Shown here piece by piece: positions 1-8,616 of a DNA stretch of 64,000 bases (position 1 is the stretch's first letter; each line of letters opens with the position of its first letter). Below the pieces are notes generated by a model. The model did no database searches, was not told where the DNA came from, and was given only the letters and a program-made list of their open reading frames with translations. A program made the position numbers and the translations under genes. The stretch spans positions 1 through 64,000 of the forward strand of contig NZ_JAVBXD010000017.1 of NCBI RefSeq assembly GCF_030756675.1, read 5' to 3'. The DNA comes from Bacillus multifaciens. Lineage in GTDB: Bacteria; Bacillota; Bacilli; Bacillales; Bacillaceae_G.

Positions 1-62
1 TCTTAATTATACAAAAATGTACCATACAGAGAGAGACTTTTTTAGTGTCTACTCTATAGGGT

Positions 63-125
63 ACATTTTACTTCTATGCACGGCCAGATGCTCTCGCCCG
101 CCTAAAAAAGCGGTTTTTTAATTTC
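63..125 (-). repeat. Partial bcr1-like repeat, reverse orientation
   Basis: Read on the minus strand, this stretch has the start of the repeat that recurs through the window: a T-rich lead-in, then GGCGGGCGAGAGCATCTGGC and GCATAGAAG. Only the 5' part is present; the later part (TTTAAAACAAAGAGAAAGCA in full copies) is missing. It lies upstream of the lipoprotein gene. Confidence 0.6.
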
Positions 126-225
126 CATTCATATATTATATAGTAAGAAAAAGATTTCACACTTTCCTCACAATTATTTGTTATTTTACAAGTATAACGA
201 AACTGTCCATACTGGAGGTAGTCTT

Positions 226-1197
226 TTGAAAAGGTGGCTTATTTCACTTTGTATCGTACTATTATTTACAGGGTGTAAGGGAGGGGCATATCGATCTATT
301 GATCCAAAAAAACCTCTTCTTATAACGACAAATATAAAAGAAGGAAGTATTAGTTTTATTGATACGGATACGAAAAAAACAATGACAACGTGGCATTTAA
401 ATGAAACAATTACGGGAACAACGTTGTTACCAGATAAGAATCGCTTACTTGTATATGGAAAACAGCTTGAGTATATCTATGTATATTCTTTGAAAGATGG
501 AAAGCAACTTGAAAAATGGAATACAGGAAAAGGAATAGCCAATATATTATTATCTGAAAACGGAAAAGAGTTATTTATGGCGGATCAAAATCAGCAAAAA
601 ATTCGCGTGTTTACGACCGATGGAAAAGAAACAGAGAGCATTTCGGTTGGAAAGGGTCCGCTGACGATGGTGCAGCATCATGATATGTTATATGTTCTTA
701 ATTTTTATGATACGAAATTGTCTAGTATTGATGTGAAACAAAAGAAGGTTGTGAACTCTTTTATGATTCCACCAGCTTCAACAGGTGCTTTTCTTAGCGA
801 AGATGGAAAGGACATATTTATTGGCGGGCATGGTGACGGAAAACAAGTAAATGAAAAAGTACTCGAGTATTCTGTACAAGATGGGCAGATGTTACAATCG
901 TTACATGCACCATTTATGCCGGTCAGTCTGTCTACAGATCAACGATTTATATATGTACTTAGTCACGGGTCGAACACGCTGAGAAAATTTGATGGGAAAA
1001 CATATAAAGAAGTAGGCTCGCTAGAAGTAGGCTCGAATCCATTTGCATTTTGGCAAATTGATAGTGAAGGGTATGTTGCAAGCTATGATAGCGATGAAGT
1101 GTATGTTTTAGATTTAAATGAAATGAAAATAAAACAGACAATTTCAGTTGGAAAAGGTCCATTTCAATTTACGCAAAGAGTAGGGGAGAAGAAATGA
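226..1197 (+). CDS. YncE-like beta-propeller lipoprotein
   Basis: A 323-residue predicted lipoprotein. The N-terminus is a short signal peptide with lipobox LFTGC, so the mature protein would begin at lipid-modified Cys17 and sit on the outer face of the membrane. The rest has YVTN/YncE-type beta-propeller repeats, seen as recurring VGKGPL, VGSNPF and VGKGPF turns. I chose the TTG at 226 because GGAGGT lies 8-9 bases upstream; the ATG at 178 has no ribosome binding site and would spoil the signal peptide. Its stop overlaps the response regulator start by 4 bases, so the three genes form an operon and the lipoprotein may feed a signal to the kinase. That link is inferred. Confidence 0.8.
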   Translation: MKRWLISLCIVLLFTGCKGGAYRSIDPKKPLLITTNIKEGSISFIDTDTKKTMTTWHLNETITGTTLLPDKNRLLVYGKQLEYIYVYSLKDGKQLEKWNTGKGIANILLSENGKELFMADQNQQKIRVFTTDGKETESISVGKGPLTMVQHHDMLYVLNFYDTKLSSIDVKQKKVVNSFMIPPASTGAFLSEDGKDIFIGGHGDGKQVNEKVLEYSVQDGQMLQSLHAPFMPVSLSTDQRFIYVLSHGSNTLRKFDGKTYKEVGSLEVGSNPFAFWQIDSEGYVASYDSDEVYVLDLNEMKIKQTISVGKGPFQFTQRVGEKK

Positions 1198-1865
1198 GTA
1201 AGTATAAAGTACTGCTTGTTGATGATGAAAGTGATATGAGGCAGCTTGTCGGTATGTATTTGGACAACTTCGGTTATGAGTGGAAAGAAGCTGAAAATGG
1301 AAAACAGGCGCTGCACATGCTTGAAATAGACAACTTTGATTTTGTTATTTTGGATATCATGATGCCAGAAATGGATGGGATGACTGTTTGCAAAGAAATT
1401 CGAAAAACATCTGATATTCCGATTATCTTTTTGACAGCAAAAGGAGAGGAATGGAATCGCGTAAACGGATTGCGTACAGGGGCAGATGATTATATTGTTA
1501 AACCATTTAGTCCAGGAGAATTAATTGCACGTATGGAAGCAGTGTTAAGGAGATATACGAAATATGAGGAACAAGAGGAAATAGAATTTGGACCAGTTGT
1601 TATTAATGAGAAAAGTCGCCGCGTTGAAATAGATGGGGAGGGTATTTCATTAACTGTGAAAGAATTTGATTTACTTTATTTCCTTTGTCAACATAACGGC
1701 CAAGTATTTAGCCGGGAGCAGTTGCTTGAAAAAGTTTGGGGATATGATTACGCCGGCAGCACTCGAACAGTTGATACGCATGTGAAAACAATGCGCTTAA
1801 AGCTTGGGGAACATGGAAATTGTATTCAAACTGTTTGGGGTGTAGGCTATAAATTTGAGGTGTAA
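1194..1865 (+). CDS. OmpR/PhoB-family response regulator
   Basis: A 223-residue response regulator. The receiver domain (about 1-120) has the acidic pair D10/D11, phospho-acceptor D54 (in VILDIMMPEMDG), T81 and K103 (IVKPFSPGE). The C-terminal half is a winged-helix OmpR-type DNA-binding domain ending VWGVGYKFEV. It overlaps the upstream lipoprotein gene by ATGA and is followed after one base by a histidine kinase, so the two are almost certainly a cognate pair. The target genes and the signal cannot be read from the sequence. Confidence 0.93.
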   Translation: MSKYKVLLVDDESDMRQLVGMYLDNFGYEWKEAENGKQALHMLEIDNFDFVILDIMMPEMDGMTVCKEIRKTSDIPIIFLTAKGEEWNRVNGLRTGADDYIVKPFSPGELIARMEAVLRRYTKYEEQEEIEFGPVVINEKSRRVEIDGEGISLTVKEFDLLYFLCQHNGQVFSREQLLEKVWGYDYAGSTRTVDTHVKTMRLKLGEHGNCIQTVWGVGYKFEV

Positions 1866-1866
1866 A

Positions 1867-3255
1867 ATGTTTACGATGGTACAAAAGTTATGGCTTACGA
1901 TTGCATGCGCGGTTTGTATAACAGTTTCGTTTTTATATTTTGTTTCATTATATTCGTATGAAAAATTATATGTCCAAAATATTGAAGACACATTAAAAGC
2001 AGAGGGAAACCGTCTTGTAGCGCAACATAAAGCAGATGAACCTATAGATGTATTTGAGGAAAGAGTAAAATCATTCGATAAAATTGCGAGTGCTGATGTA
2101 TTGTTTGTGAATAATCCGCGCGATTTAAGTGCATGTCTTCCGTTTGATGTTCATTACAACTCAATTATTAGCGAGGATGACCGGCAATCATTGTTAGAAG
2201 GAAAGACGATTACAAAGCTGGGATATGAAGAGCATTTTCAGCGTAACATTATGGGTATTGTTATTCCTGTACTAGACAATAAAAAATTGGTCGGTATTGT
2301 ATATTCTTATATTCCTTTAAAGAGCATTAAAGATTTAATTTATGAAATGGGACTCATTTTAGCACCTCTTGCTCTTGTTATGATTGTTTTAACTGTATGG
2401 ATTGGCCGAAAGATTGTCATTGCCATTACAAAACCGCTTTCACAAATGGAGCGAGTTGCGAATCATATGGCAAAAGGAGATTTTTCGCAGCGAATTACAA
2501 TTTCATCAGAAGATGAAATTGGTCGGCTTGGTAAAGCATTTAATAAGATGGCAAGTTCACTAGAAGAAGAGGATGTGCAGCGAAAAGAATTTTTAGCAAA
2601 TGTGTCACATGAGCTGCGAACTCCCCTTAGTTATATTAAAGGATATAGCGAAGCCATTATTGACGGCGTAGCAAAGGGCGAGCAACAGTTGAAATTTACC
2701 GGGCTTGTTCATAAAGAAGCAGGGCGCATGCAACGTCTTGTTCATGATTTATTAGATTTAGCGCAGCTTGAAGGAGAACGTTTCCCTCTTAAAAAGCAGC
2801 CTACTGTATTTGCGCAGTTAATTGAAGATGTACTAGAGACATATGAATTACAATTGACAGAAAAACAAATTACATTGCAGACAACTCTTGATCCAGATGT
2901 CATTGTCAACATTGATGAAGATAGGATGCAACAAGTGCTTCATAATATCATAGATAATGCGATTCGCTACACAGGTGAGAATGGGATGATACATGTCCAA
3001 TTAGAGCAACAAGCAGGGCAATGTAAATTGCAAATGAAAGATAGCGGGATTGGCATTGGCGCTGAACATCTCGAAAAATTAGGAGAGCGTTTTTACCGAG
3101 TGGATAAAGCGAGAAGTCGTCACAACGGTGGAACGGGACTGGGACTTGCGATTGTAAAACAAATTGTGCACATTCACGATGGAACGTGGCACATTGAAAG
3201 TGAAGAAGGAAAAGGAACGACGATTTCCATTGACCTACCGGTTATTTCTTCATAA
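1867..3255 (+). CDS. HAMP-domain sensor histidine kinase
   Basis: A 462-residue membrane sensor kinase. It has an N-terminal membrane segment (about 8-28), an extracytoplasmic region of about 130 residues, a second membrane segment (about 160-182), a HAMP linker, a HisKA domain with phospho-acceptor His248 (NVSHELRTPLSYIKGY), and an HATPase domain with N box (NIIDNAIRYT), G1 (DSGIGIG) and G2 (GTGLGLAIV). The ATG at 1867 is preferred because GAGGTG ends 4 bases before it; an in-frame TTG at 1855 lies inside the preceding gene. It is the likely partner of the response regulator just upstream. Confidence 0.92.
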   Translation: MFTMVQKLWLTIACAVCITVSFLYFVSLYSYEKLYVQNIEDTLKAEGNRLVAQHKADEPIDVFEERVKSFDKIASADVLFVNNPRDLSACLPFDVHYNSIISEDDRQSLLEGKTITKLGYEEHFQRNIMGIVIPVLDNKKLVGIVYSYIPLKSIKDLIYEMGLILAPLALVMIVLTVWIGRKIVIAITKPLSQMERVANHMAKGDFSQRITISSEDEIGRLGKAFNKMASSLEEEDVQRKEFLANVSHELRTPLSYIKGYSEAIIDGVAKGEQQLKFTGLVHKEAGRMQRLVHDLLDLAQLEGERFPLKKQPTVFAQLIEDVLETYELQLTEKQITLQTTLDPDVIVNIDEDRMQQVLHNIIDNAIRYTGENGMIHVQLEQQAGQCKLQMKDSGIGIGAEHLEKLGERFYRVDKARSRHNGGTGLGLAIVKQIVHIHDGTWHIESEEGKGTTISIDLPVISS

Positions 3256-3374
3256 TGAAGAGATAGGTTTTTTCTTTACTAAAGTAGTGCAATAACTTTT
3301 TTTGTCTATTTTATGAACAAAATGTTTGTACTTCTGCGCGTTTAGTTCTAAAATAGATAGGGATGCTATTTTCT

Positions 3375-3475
3375 GTATAAAGTGAAACTCGCTGTAGGTA
3401 TCTCTTGCCTATCTTTTTTCACTTCTCAGAATCTTGAGGTGAGAGCTTTACTACCTGTTAGCGCGGGATAAATTG
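3375..3475 (+). repeat. ATAAAGTGAAAC...GCGGGATAAA repeat, divergent copy
   Basis: It begins ATAAAGTGAAAC and ends GCGCGGGATAAA, the two ends shared by other intergenic copies in this window (for example near 27813, 43304 and 54093). The interior TTCACTT, GAGGTGAGAG and TTTACTACCTG blocks match the long copy near 27880-27940. It fills most of the gap before lutR. Confidence 0.55.
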
Positions 3476-3488
3476 TTGTCATTGTTGT

Positions 3489-4232
3489 TTGGATGATACT
3501 GGGGTGATACAACTGGAATACAAATCTATTAAACCAAAAAAAATTTACGAAGAAGTATCGGAAGCCATTTTAGGAATGATTAAAAATGGTACATTAAAGC
3601 CTGGTGACAAACTTCTTCCTGTTCATCAATTAGCAGAGCAGTTTCAAGTTGGCAGATCTGCTGTGCGCGAAGCGTTAAGCGCATTGCGAGCAATGGGCTT
3701 AATTGAGATGAAACAAGGTGAAGGTACGTATGTGAAGAATTTCAATGCCTCTGCTTTAACATCGTCACTAAATACAACGTTGCTAATGAAGCAAGAAGAT
3801 ATTGTGAATTTATTGGAAGTGCGAAAAGTGCTTGAAGTAGGAGCGGTTGGTGCAGCAGCAGTAAAACGCACAGAAGAAAATTTATACAATATGCAGCGTT
3901 GGTTAGATGAGATGCAAAAAGGAGTCGGAGATGAACGAGCTGGTGAAAAAGCAGATTTTCATTTCCATATGGCAATTGCGGAAGCTTCACATAACAATAT
4001 TTTGTTAGAGTTGATGAACCATGTTTCTGAAATGATTGCTGAAGCAATCGGTGAAACAAGACAAATTATTTTATATGGTGAACAAACAACAGCAGAACGA
4101 CTTCTAGAAGAGCATCGAAAAATTTATGAAGCAGTGTTAGAGAATGATGTTGCAGCAGCGCAGCAAGCGATGCAAGATCACCTAACGAAAGTAGAATGTA
4201 TGGTCACAGGCGCTGAAGAAACAAATTCGTAA
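3489..4232 (+). CDS. lutR: GntR/FadR-family regulator of lactate utilisation (LutR)
   Basis: A 247-residue FadR-subfamily GntR regulator. It has an N-terminal winged helix (about 15-80, with the typical GRSAVREALSALRAMGLIEMKQGEGTYV region) and a C-terminal all-helical FCD ligand domain (about 95-235) with acidic and His residues for metal or carboxylate binding. Lying immediately upstream of lutABC in the same direction, it should be the L-lactate-responsive repressor of that operon. The start is uncertain: the TTG at 3489 lacks a clear ribosome binding site, GTG 3504 is an alternative, and GGGGTG at 3501-3506 is well placed only for a rare CTG at 3513. Confidence 0.85.
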   Translation: MDDTGVIQLEYKSIKPKKIYEEVSEAILGMIKNGTLKPGDKLLPVHQLAEQFQVGRSAVREALSALRAMGLIEMKQGEGTYVKNFNASALTSSLNTTLLMKQEDIVNLLEVRKVLEVGAVGAAAVKRTEENLYNMQRWLDEMQKGVGDERAGEKADFHFHMAIAEASHNNILLELMNHVSEMIAEAIGETRQIILYGEQTTAERLLEEHRKIYEAVLENDVAAAQQAMQDHLTKVECMVTGAEETNS

Positions 4233-4280
4233 TTTTATGCTTTTAAAACTTTATGTATTTGCTGAAATGGAGAAAGTATA

Positions 4281-4294
4281 AGAAAGCGTTTTCT
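4281..4294 (+). promoter_or_regulatory. Candidate CcpA cre site upstream of lutA
   Basis: AGAAAGCGTTTTCT is a perfect palindrome that matches the cre consensus TGWAARCGYTWNCW at 13 of 14 positions. It lies 105 bases upstream of the lutA start, so catabolite repression of lactate use is plausible. No binding evidence is available. Confidence 0.45.
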
Positions 4295-4343
4295 AAAGGA
4301 AGAATATGAGCAGTTCATGTCTCACTTCTTTCTTTTTTAACAA

Positions 4344-4356
4344 GTCATCTGATGAC
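4344..4356 (+). promoter_or_regulatory. Candidate LutR operator (palindrome)
   Basis: GTCATCTGATGAC is a perfect 6-1-6 palindrome about 43 bases upstream of the lutA start, where a repressor operator is expected. The size and symmetry suit a FadR-type dimer. Assignment to LutR rests on position only. Confidence 0.4.
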
Positions 4357-4398
4357 CATATGAATGTTGGCTGAGTTGAAATGAGGGGGAACTATAAT

Positions 4399-5115
4399 AT
4401 GAAAGTTACATTGTTTGTTACATGCTTAGTCGATATGTTTGAAACAAATGTCGGCAAAGCGACGGTTGAAATTTTAGAGCGATTAGGTTGTGAAATTGAA
4501 TTTCCGGAAGCGCAAGTTTGTTGTGGGCAGCCTGCTTACAATAGCGGCCATGTAGAAGCGGCTAAAGAAGCAATGAAGCATATGATTAGCACATTTGAAA
4601 ATGCTGAGTATATCGTTACACCTTCTGGTTCTTGTGCGACAATGTTTCACGAGTATCCACATGTATTTAAAGATGATCTAGAATGGGGACCACGTGCGAA
4701 AAAAGTAGCTGAAAAAACATATGAATTGACACAATTTATTGTTGACGTGTTAAAAGTTACTGACGTTGGTGCTCGTTTGGATGGCGTAGCAACAGTTCAT
4801 AAATCTTGTCACATGACGCGTATACTAGGAGTAAAAGAAGCTCCAGGTATTTTATTATCAAATGTGAAAGGCTTAGAAGTGAGAGAACTGCCAAATGTAC
4901 AAAATTGTTGCGGTTTTGGAGGAACGTTCTCGGTAAAAATGACGCCAATTTCTGAACAAATGGTAGATGAAAAAGTTGATAGTGTTATGGAAACAGGTGC
5001 TGATTATTTAATCGGAGCGGACTGTGGGTGTTTGTTAAACATTGGCGGGCGTATCGAGCGTTTAGGAAAAAATGTGAAAGTAATGCATATTGCTGAAGTA
5101 TTGAATAGCCGCTGA
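4399..5115 (+). CDS. lutA: L-lactate utilisation protein LutA (CCG-domain Fe-S protein)
   Basis: A 238-residue cytoplasmic protein of the LutA/YkgE family, built from two cysteine-rich CCG domains. The signatures are [12 protein letters not shown] in the first half and [13 protein letters not shown] in the second; such cysteines bind Fe-S clusters in heterodisulfide-reductase-type subunits. With LutB and LutC it oxidises L-lactate to pyruvate. I chose the ATG at 4399 because GAGGGGGA ends 8 bases before it; the ATG at 4381 overlaps that site. It is the first gene of lutABC, with 18 bases before lutB. Confidence 0.93.
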   Translation: MKVTLFVTCLVDMFETNVGKATVEILERLGCEIEFPEAQVCCGQPAYNSGHVEAAKEAMKHMISTFENAEYIVTPSGSCATMFHEYPHVFKDDLEWGPRAKKVAEKTYELTQFIVDVLKVTDVGARLDGVATVHKSCHMTRILGVKEAPGILLSNVKGLEVRELPNVQNCCGFGGTFSVKMTPISEQMVDEKVDSVMETGADYLIGADCGCLLNIGGRIERLGKNVKVMHIAEVLNSR

Positions 5116-5133
5116 TGAAGGGGGAAGTAAGCT

Positions 5134-6555
5134 ATGTCTATGAAAACAAGTGATAAAAAATTTAATGATCGTGTCGGGGAAAATCTTCAAGATTCGTTTA
5201 TGCGCGGAGCAGTATCATCTGCACAAACGCGTTTGCACACAAAACGTTTAGAAGCAGCTGAAGAGTTAGGTAACTGGGAAGAGTGGCGTGAGCTTGGTGA
5301 ACAAATTCGTCAGCATACATTAGAAAATTTAGATTATTATTTAATGCAACTAAGTGAAAATGTCTCAAAACGAGGCGGCCATGTTTTCTTTGCGAAAACG
5401 AAGGAAGAGGCAGCTGAATATATTAAACAAGTAGCTGAAAAGAAACAAGCGAAAAAAGTTGTGAAATCAAAATCAATGGTAACAGAAGAGATTGGTATGA
5501 ACCATGTCCTTCAAGAAATCGGTTGTGAAGTTGTTGAGAGTGATTTAGGTGAGTATATTTTACAAGTAGACAATGATCCGCCATCTCATATTGTTGCGCC
5601 TGCACTACATAAAAATAGAACGCAAATTCGTGATGTCTTTAAAGAAAAATTAGGATATGAAAAATCGGATGATCCATATGAGATGACGAAATTTGTTCGT
5701 AAAATTCTTCGTGAAAAATTTATGGATGCAGAAATTGGAGTAACAGGATGTAACTTTGCGGTTGCTAACACAGGTTCTCTTTGTTTAGTAACAAATGAAG
5801 GGAACGCAGACCTTGTTATGTCTATTCCGAAAACACAAATTGCGGTAATGGGTATGGAACGTATGGTTCCAACGATGGAAGAGCTTGATGTTCTTGTCGG
5901 GTTACTTTGTCGCAGTGCTGTTGGTCAAAAATTAACAAGTTATGTAACCGTAGCGGGACCAATTCAAGAGGACGAAATAGATGGACCAGAAGAATTCCAT
6001 TTAGTTGTTGTGGATAATGGTCGCTCTGAAATTTTAGGTTCTGAGTTCCGTCAAGTATTGCAATGTATTCGCTGTGCGGCATGTATCAATGTATGTCCAG
6101 TGTATCGTCATGTTGGCGGTCACTCTTATGGATCCATTTATCCCGGACCAATTGGAGCGGTATTAACACCGCTTTTAGGTGGCTATGATGACTATAAAGA
6201 ACTTCCGTATGCATCGAGTTTATGCGGAGCATGTACAGAAGCTTGTCCAGTAAAAATTCCATTGCATGACTTATTGTTAAAACACCGCCAAGTAATTGTG
6301 GAAAAAGAAGGACGTGCACCGCTTGCAGAAAAACTTGCAATGAAGATGTTTAGTATGGGCGCTTCTTCTGCGGCTTTATACAAAATGGGATCGAAAATGG
6401 CGCCAGCCGCAATGAGCCCATTCACATCCGGAAACCGCGTTTCTAAAGGTGTTGGACCGCTTAAAAATTGGACGGAAATTCGTGAATTCCCAGCGCCAAG
6501 CAAAGAAAGATTCCGTGATTGGTATAAAGATCATAAGAAAGGCGGGAATAACTAA
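5134..6555 (+). CDS. lutB: L-lactate utilisation iron-sulfur protein LutB
   Basis: A 473-residue protein. The N-terminal two thirds are a LUD domain, followed by a ferredoxin-like region with two [4Fe-4S] cysteine sets ([19 protein letters not shown] near 310-330 and [18 protein letters not shown] near 363-380) and a basic C-terminal tail. It is the electron-transfer subunit of the LutABC lactate oxidation system. The start has GAAGGGGGAAG upstream. Its stop overlaps the lutC start (TAATG), which indicates translational coupling. Confidence 0.94.
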   Translation: MSMKTSDKKFNDRVGENLQDSFMRGAVSSAQTRLHTKRLEAAEELGNWEEWRELGEQIRQHTLENLDYYLMQLSENVSKRGGHVFFAKTKEEAAEYIKQVAEKKQAKKVVKSKSMVTEEIGMNHVLQEIGCEVVESDLGEYILQVDNDPPSHIVAPALHKNRTQIRDVFKEKLGYEKSDDPYEMTKFVRKILREKFMDAEIGVTGCNFAVANTGSLCLVTNEGNADLVMSIPKTQIAVMGMERMVPTMEELDVLVGLLCRSAVGQKLTSYVTVAGPIQEDEIDGPEEFHLVVVDNGRSEILGSEFRQVLQCIRCAACINVCPVYRHVGGHSYGSIYPGPIGAVLTPLLGGYDDYKELPYASSLCGACTEACPVKIPLHDLLLKHRQVIVEKEGRAPLAEKLAMKMFSMGASSAALYKMGSKMAPAAMSPFTSGNRVSKGVGPLKNWTEIREFPAPSKERFRDWYKDHKKGGNN

Positions 6556-7265
6556 TGGCAGGAACGATTCAAAACCGCGATTCATTTTTAGAAAATATCG
6601 CAAAGCAGCTTGGACGTGAACGCAAAACAGAAGGGGTGCAGCGCCCTGAATGGAAAAACAATATAAATGTAGAAACGTTAAATGATTACTCACAAGAAGA
6701 GTTATTAGAAGTATTTAAAAAGCAATGTAACAACATTCATACGACTGTTATTGAAACGAATCGAGATGAATTAAGTGCTGCGATTAAGAACGTTATCACT
6801 GAAAACGGCGGCGGACCAATTATGTTATCTCAAGATGAGCGTTTTGAAGAGTATGGACTTGGGCGATTGTTTGAAACGGAGCTTCCTGGTGAAAACGTAG
6901 AAGTAAATACTTGGGATCCAGCGAAGAAAGAAGAAAACATGAAGTTAGCGGAAAAAGCAAATATTGGAATTTCGTTTAGTGATTATACATTAGCGGAATC
7001 AGGTACAATTGTTGTGCAAAGTCATAAAGGAAGAGGACGTTCACTACACTTTTTACCGACTATTTATGTAGCGATTATTCCACGTGAAACAATTGTGCCT
7101 CGTATTACACAAGCGGTACGTGATTTGAATACACGCGTTGAAAATGGAGAAGCACCAGCTTCTTGTATTAATTTTATTACAGGGCCAAGTAACTCTGCTG
7201 ACATTGAAATGAATCTAGTTGTTGGTGTACATGGACCATTAAAAGCATTTTATTTTGTTGTATAA
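6555..7265 (+). CDS. lutC: Lactate utilisation protein LutC (LUD domain)
   Basis: A 236-residue LUD-domain protein, the third subunit of the LutABC L-lactate oxidising system. Visible family features are the [15 protein letters not shown] block and the C-terminal [22 protein letters not shown] block. Its start codon overlaps the lutB stop. A strong intrinsic terminator follows immediately, closing the operon. Confidence 0.93.
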   Translation: MAGTIQNRDSFLENIAKQLGRERKTEGVQRPEWKNNINVETLNDYSQEELLEVFKKQCNNIHTTVIETNRDELSAAIKNVITENGGGPIMLSQDERFEEYGLGRLFETELPGENVEVNTWDPAKKEENMKLAEKANIGISFSDYTLAESGTIVVQSHKGRGRSLHFLPTIYVAIIPRETIVPRITQAVRDLNTRVENGEAPASCINFITGPSNSADIEMNLVVGVHGPLKAFYFVV

Positions 7266-7271
7266 AATAGA

Positions 7272-7301
7272 AAAACAGGCCTAATAAGGGCCTGTTTTTT
7301 T
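7272..7301 (+). terminator. Terminator after lutABC
   Basis: The stem AACAGGCC/GGCCTGTT has a short TAATAAG-type loop and runs into a tract of Ts, 7 bases after the lutC stop. Confidence 0.85.
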
Positions 7302-7384
7302 ATGAAGAAAGATATATTTTTGAAAATACAATGTGTTACTTTTTCTTGTTATACTATGTAAAACCAACGTGACTTACCGATCAC

Positions 7385-7525
7385 AAGTCGCCGCCATGCC
7401 AAGCAAAAAGTAACCTTCCACTATCTTCCTCTCTATGTTTGAACATCACACGTGGCAGAAACAGGCCCTGACCGCTTCTACTCATGGCCGGACGCTCTTG
7501 TCCATCTAAAAAGAAAAGGGGTTTT
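7385..7525 (-). repeat. bcr1-like repeat, reverse orientation, at the comC start
   Basis: Read on the minus strand it follows the family pattern: CCCCTTTTCTTTTTAGATGG, GACAAGAGCGTCCGGCCATG, TAGAAGCGGTCAGGGCC, and a downstream block ending near CATGGCGGCGACTTG. Its terminal AAAAGGGG, read on the plus strand, is the likely ribosome binding site of comC. This copy therefore touches the gene's translation signals. Confidence 0.7.
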
Positions 7526-7529
7526 ATGA

Positions 7530-8240
7530 ATGCTATTTTATGTATATGCTTTTTTCACTGGTTTGATATTAGGTTCTTTCTATCACGTTGTTGCTTATCG
7601 TGTTCCGCTCGGATATTCCATTATAAAACCACGCTCACATTGTTCTCATTGTTCCCACGTATTACGACTAAAAGAGTTAATCCCCATTTTATCGTTTTGT
7701 ATCCAAAAAGGAAGGTGCACGTACTGTAATAGAAAAATTTCATATTTGCATCCTTTATTTGAAGGCATTTCAGGGGTATTGTTTCTTCTTGCGGCAGTTT
7801 CTGTTGGTTTCAATGAGGAGCTGATTATCGCGTGGACGCTGTTATCACTTCTTTTCATTGTTTCCATTACAGACCTTCTTTATATGGTAATTCCAAATCG
7901 AATTTTATGCTTTTTTACAGGACTATTTTTAATCGAACGTTTTTTTATACAGCCATCGCTATGGTGGGATGGCTTGTTAGCGGCACTGGTTATGTTTATG
8001 CTCTTATATATCATTCAAGCTATTTATCCAAAAGGAATCGGAGGAGGGGATGTGAAATTATTTACTTTACTTGGGTTTGTCATTGGAACAAAAGCGATAC
8101 TGTTGTCACTATTGTTCTCATCCTTATTTGGTCTTTGTTTTCTTATCATTTTCATTATTCTTAAACGCATGACATATAACGAACCGCTTCCCTTTGCACC
8201 TTTTATTGCACTTGGTACAATATGTACATACAGTATGTAG
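7530..8240 (+). CDS. comC: Type IV prepilin peptidase ComC
   Basis: A 236-residue polytopic membrane protease of the A24 family. It cleaves and N-methylates type IV-like pseudopilins, here those of the competence system. It has an N-terminal membrane segment, a cytoplasmic loop with two CxxC pairs (CSHC and CTYC, zinc-ribbon type), and two catalytic Asp motifs: SITDLLYMVIPNR (about residues 110-122) and GGGDVKLFTLLGF (GxGD, about 170-183). The ATG at 7530 has GGGG 8 bases upstream, inside the end of a bcr1-like repeat. The small gene that follows starts 13 bases after the stop and may be co-transcribed. Confidence 0.92.
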   Translation: MLFYVYAFFTGLILGSFYHVVAYRVPLGYSIIKPRSHCSHCSHVLRLKELIPILSFCIQKGRCTYCNRKISYLHPLFEGISGVLFLLAAVSVGFNEELIIAWTLLSLLFIVSITDLLYMVIPNRILCFFTGLFLIERFFIQPSLWWDGLLAALVMFMLLYIIQAIYPKGIGGGDVKLFTLLGFVIGTKAILLSLLFSSLFGLCFLIIFIILKRMTYNEPLPFAPFIALGTICTYSM

Positions 8241-8252
8241 AGGAGGGATAAT

Positions 8253-8567
8253 ATGAATGTATATATGGATGACCAAAGACCGTGCCCTGCTGGCTTTACA
8301 CTAGCGACGACAGCCGAACAGGCACTGGAGCCTATTCGAAATAATAAGGTACATACCTTATCGCTCGATTATAATATGGGATTTCGTCAGAGAAATGGGT
8401 TGTATTTCGTAGATGCATTTTGCCGGGAACGATTACATGTGGAAGAAATTCATTTTCATACGAATGATCCGATAGGACAACATTATATGTTAGATCGGAT
8501 CCAAAAAGGAAAAGAATCTGGAGAAATTTCTTCATCTATTATGATTAGACGTGTGGGAAGTTATTAA
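8253..8567 (+). CDS. Small receiver-like protein (cyclic-phosphate processing receiver, cREC type)
   Basis: A 104-residue protein. The N-terminal MNVYMDDQR and the central HTLSLDYNMG are the acidic pocket and the phospho-acceptor-like Asp of a miniature receiver fold. This matches the family annotated as cyclic-phosphate processing receiver domain. There is no output domain. An AGGAGG site precedes the ATG, and a strong terminator follows. It sits 13 bases after comC, but a functional link to competence is not known and would be inference. Confidence 0.75.
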   Translation: MNVYMDDQRPCPAGFTLATTAEQALEPIRNNKVHTLSLDYNMGFRQRNGLYFVDAFCRERLHVEEIHFHTNDPIGQHYMLDRIQKGKESGEISSSIMIRRVGSY

Positions 8568-8568
8568 A

Positions 8569-8606
8569 AAAGCATGCATTCCAATTAATTTGGAATGCAT
8601 GCTTTC
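8569..8606. terminator. Bidirectional terminator
   Basis: A long perfect stem (AAGCATGCATTCCA paired with TGGAATGCATGCTT) is flanked by A and T tracts. It lies between two convergent genes, the receiver-like protein and the FNT transporter, and should stop transcription from both sides. Confidence 0.85.
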
Positions 8607-8616
8607 GACATGTGCG

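Noticed and set aside
6192-6503. Minus-strand 103-codon ORF inside lutB
   Set aside because: It is antisense to the conserved lutB frame, has no ribosome binding site and no recognisable domain.
7484-7729. Plus-strand 81-codon ORF before comC
   Set aside because: It is out of frame with comC and encoded largely by the bcr1-like repeat.
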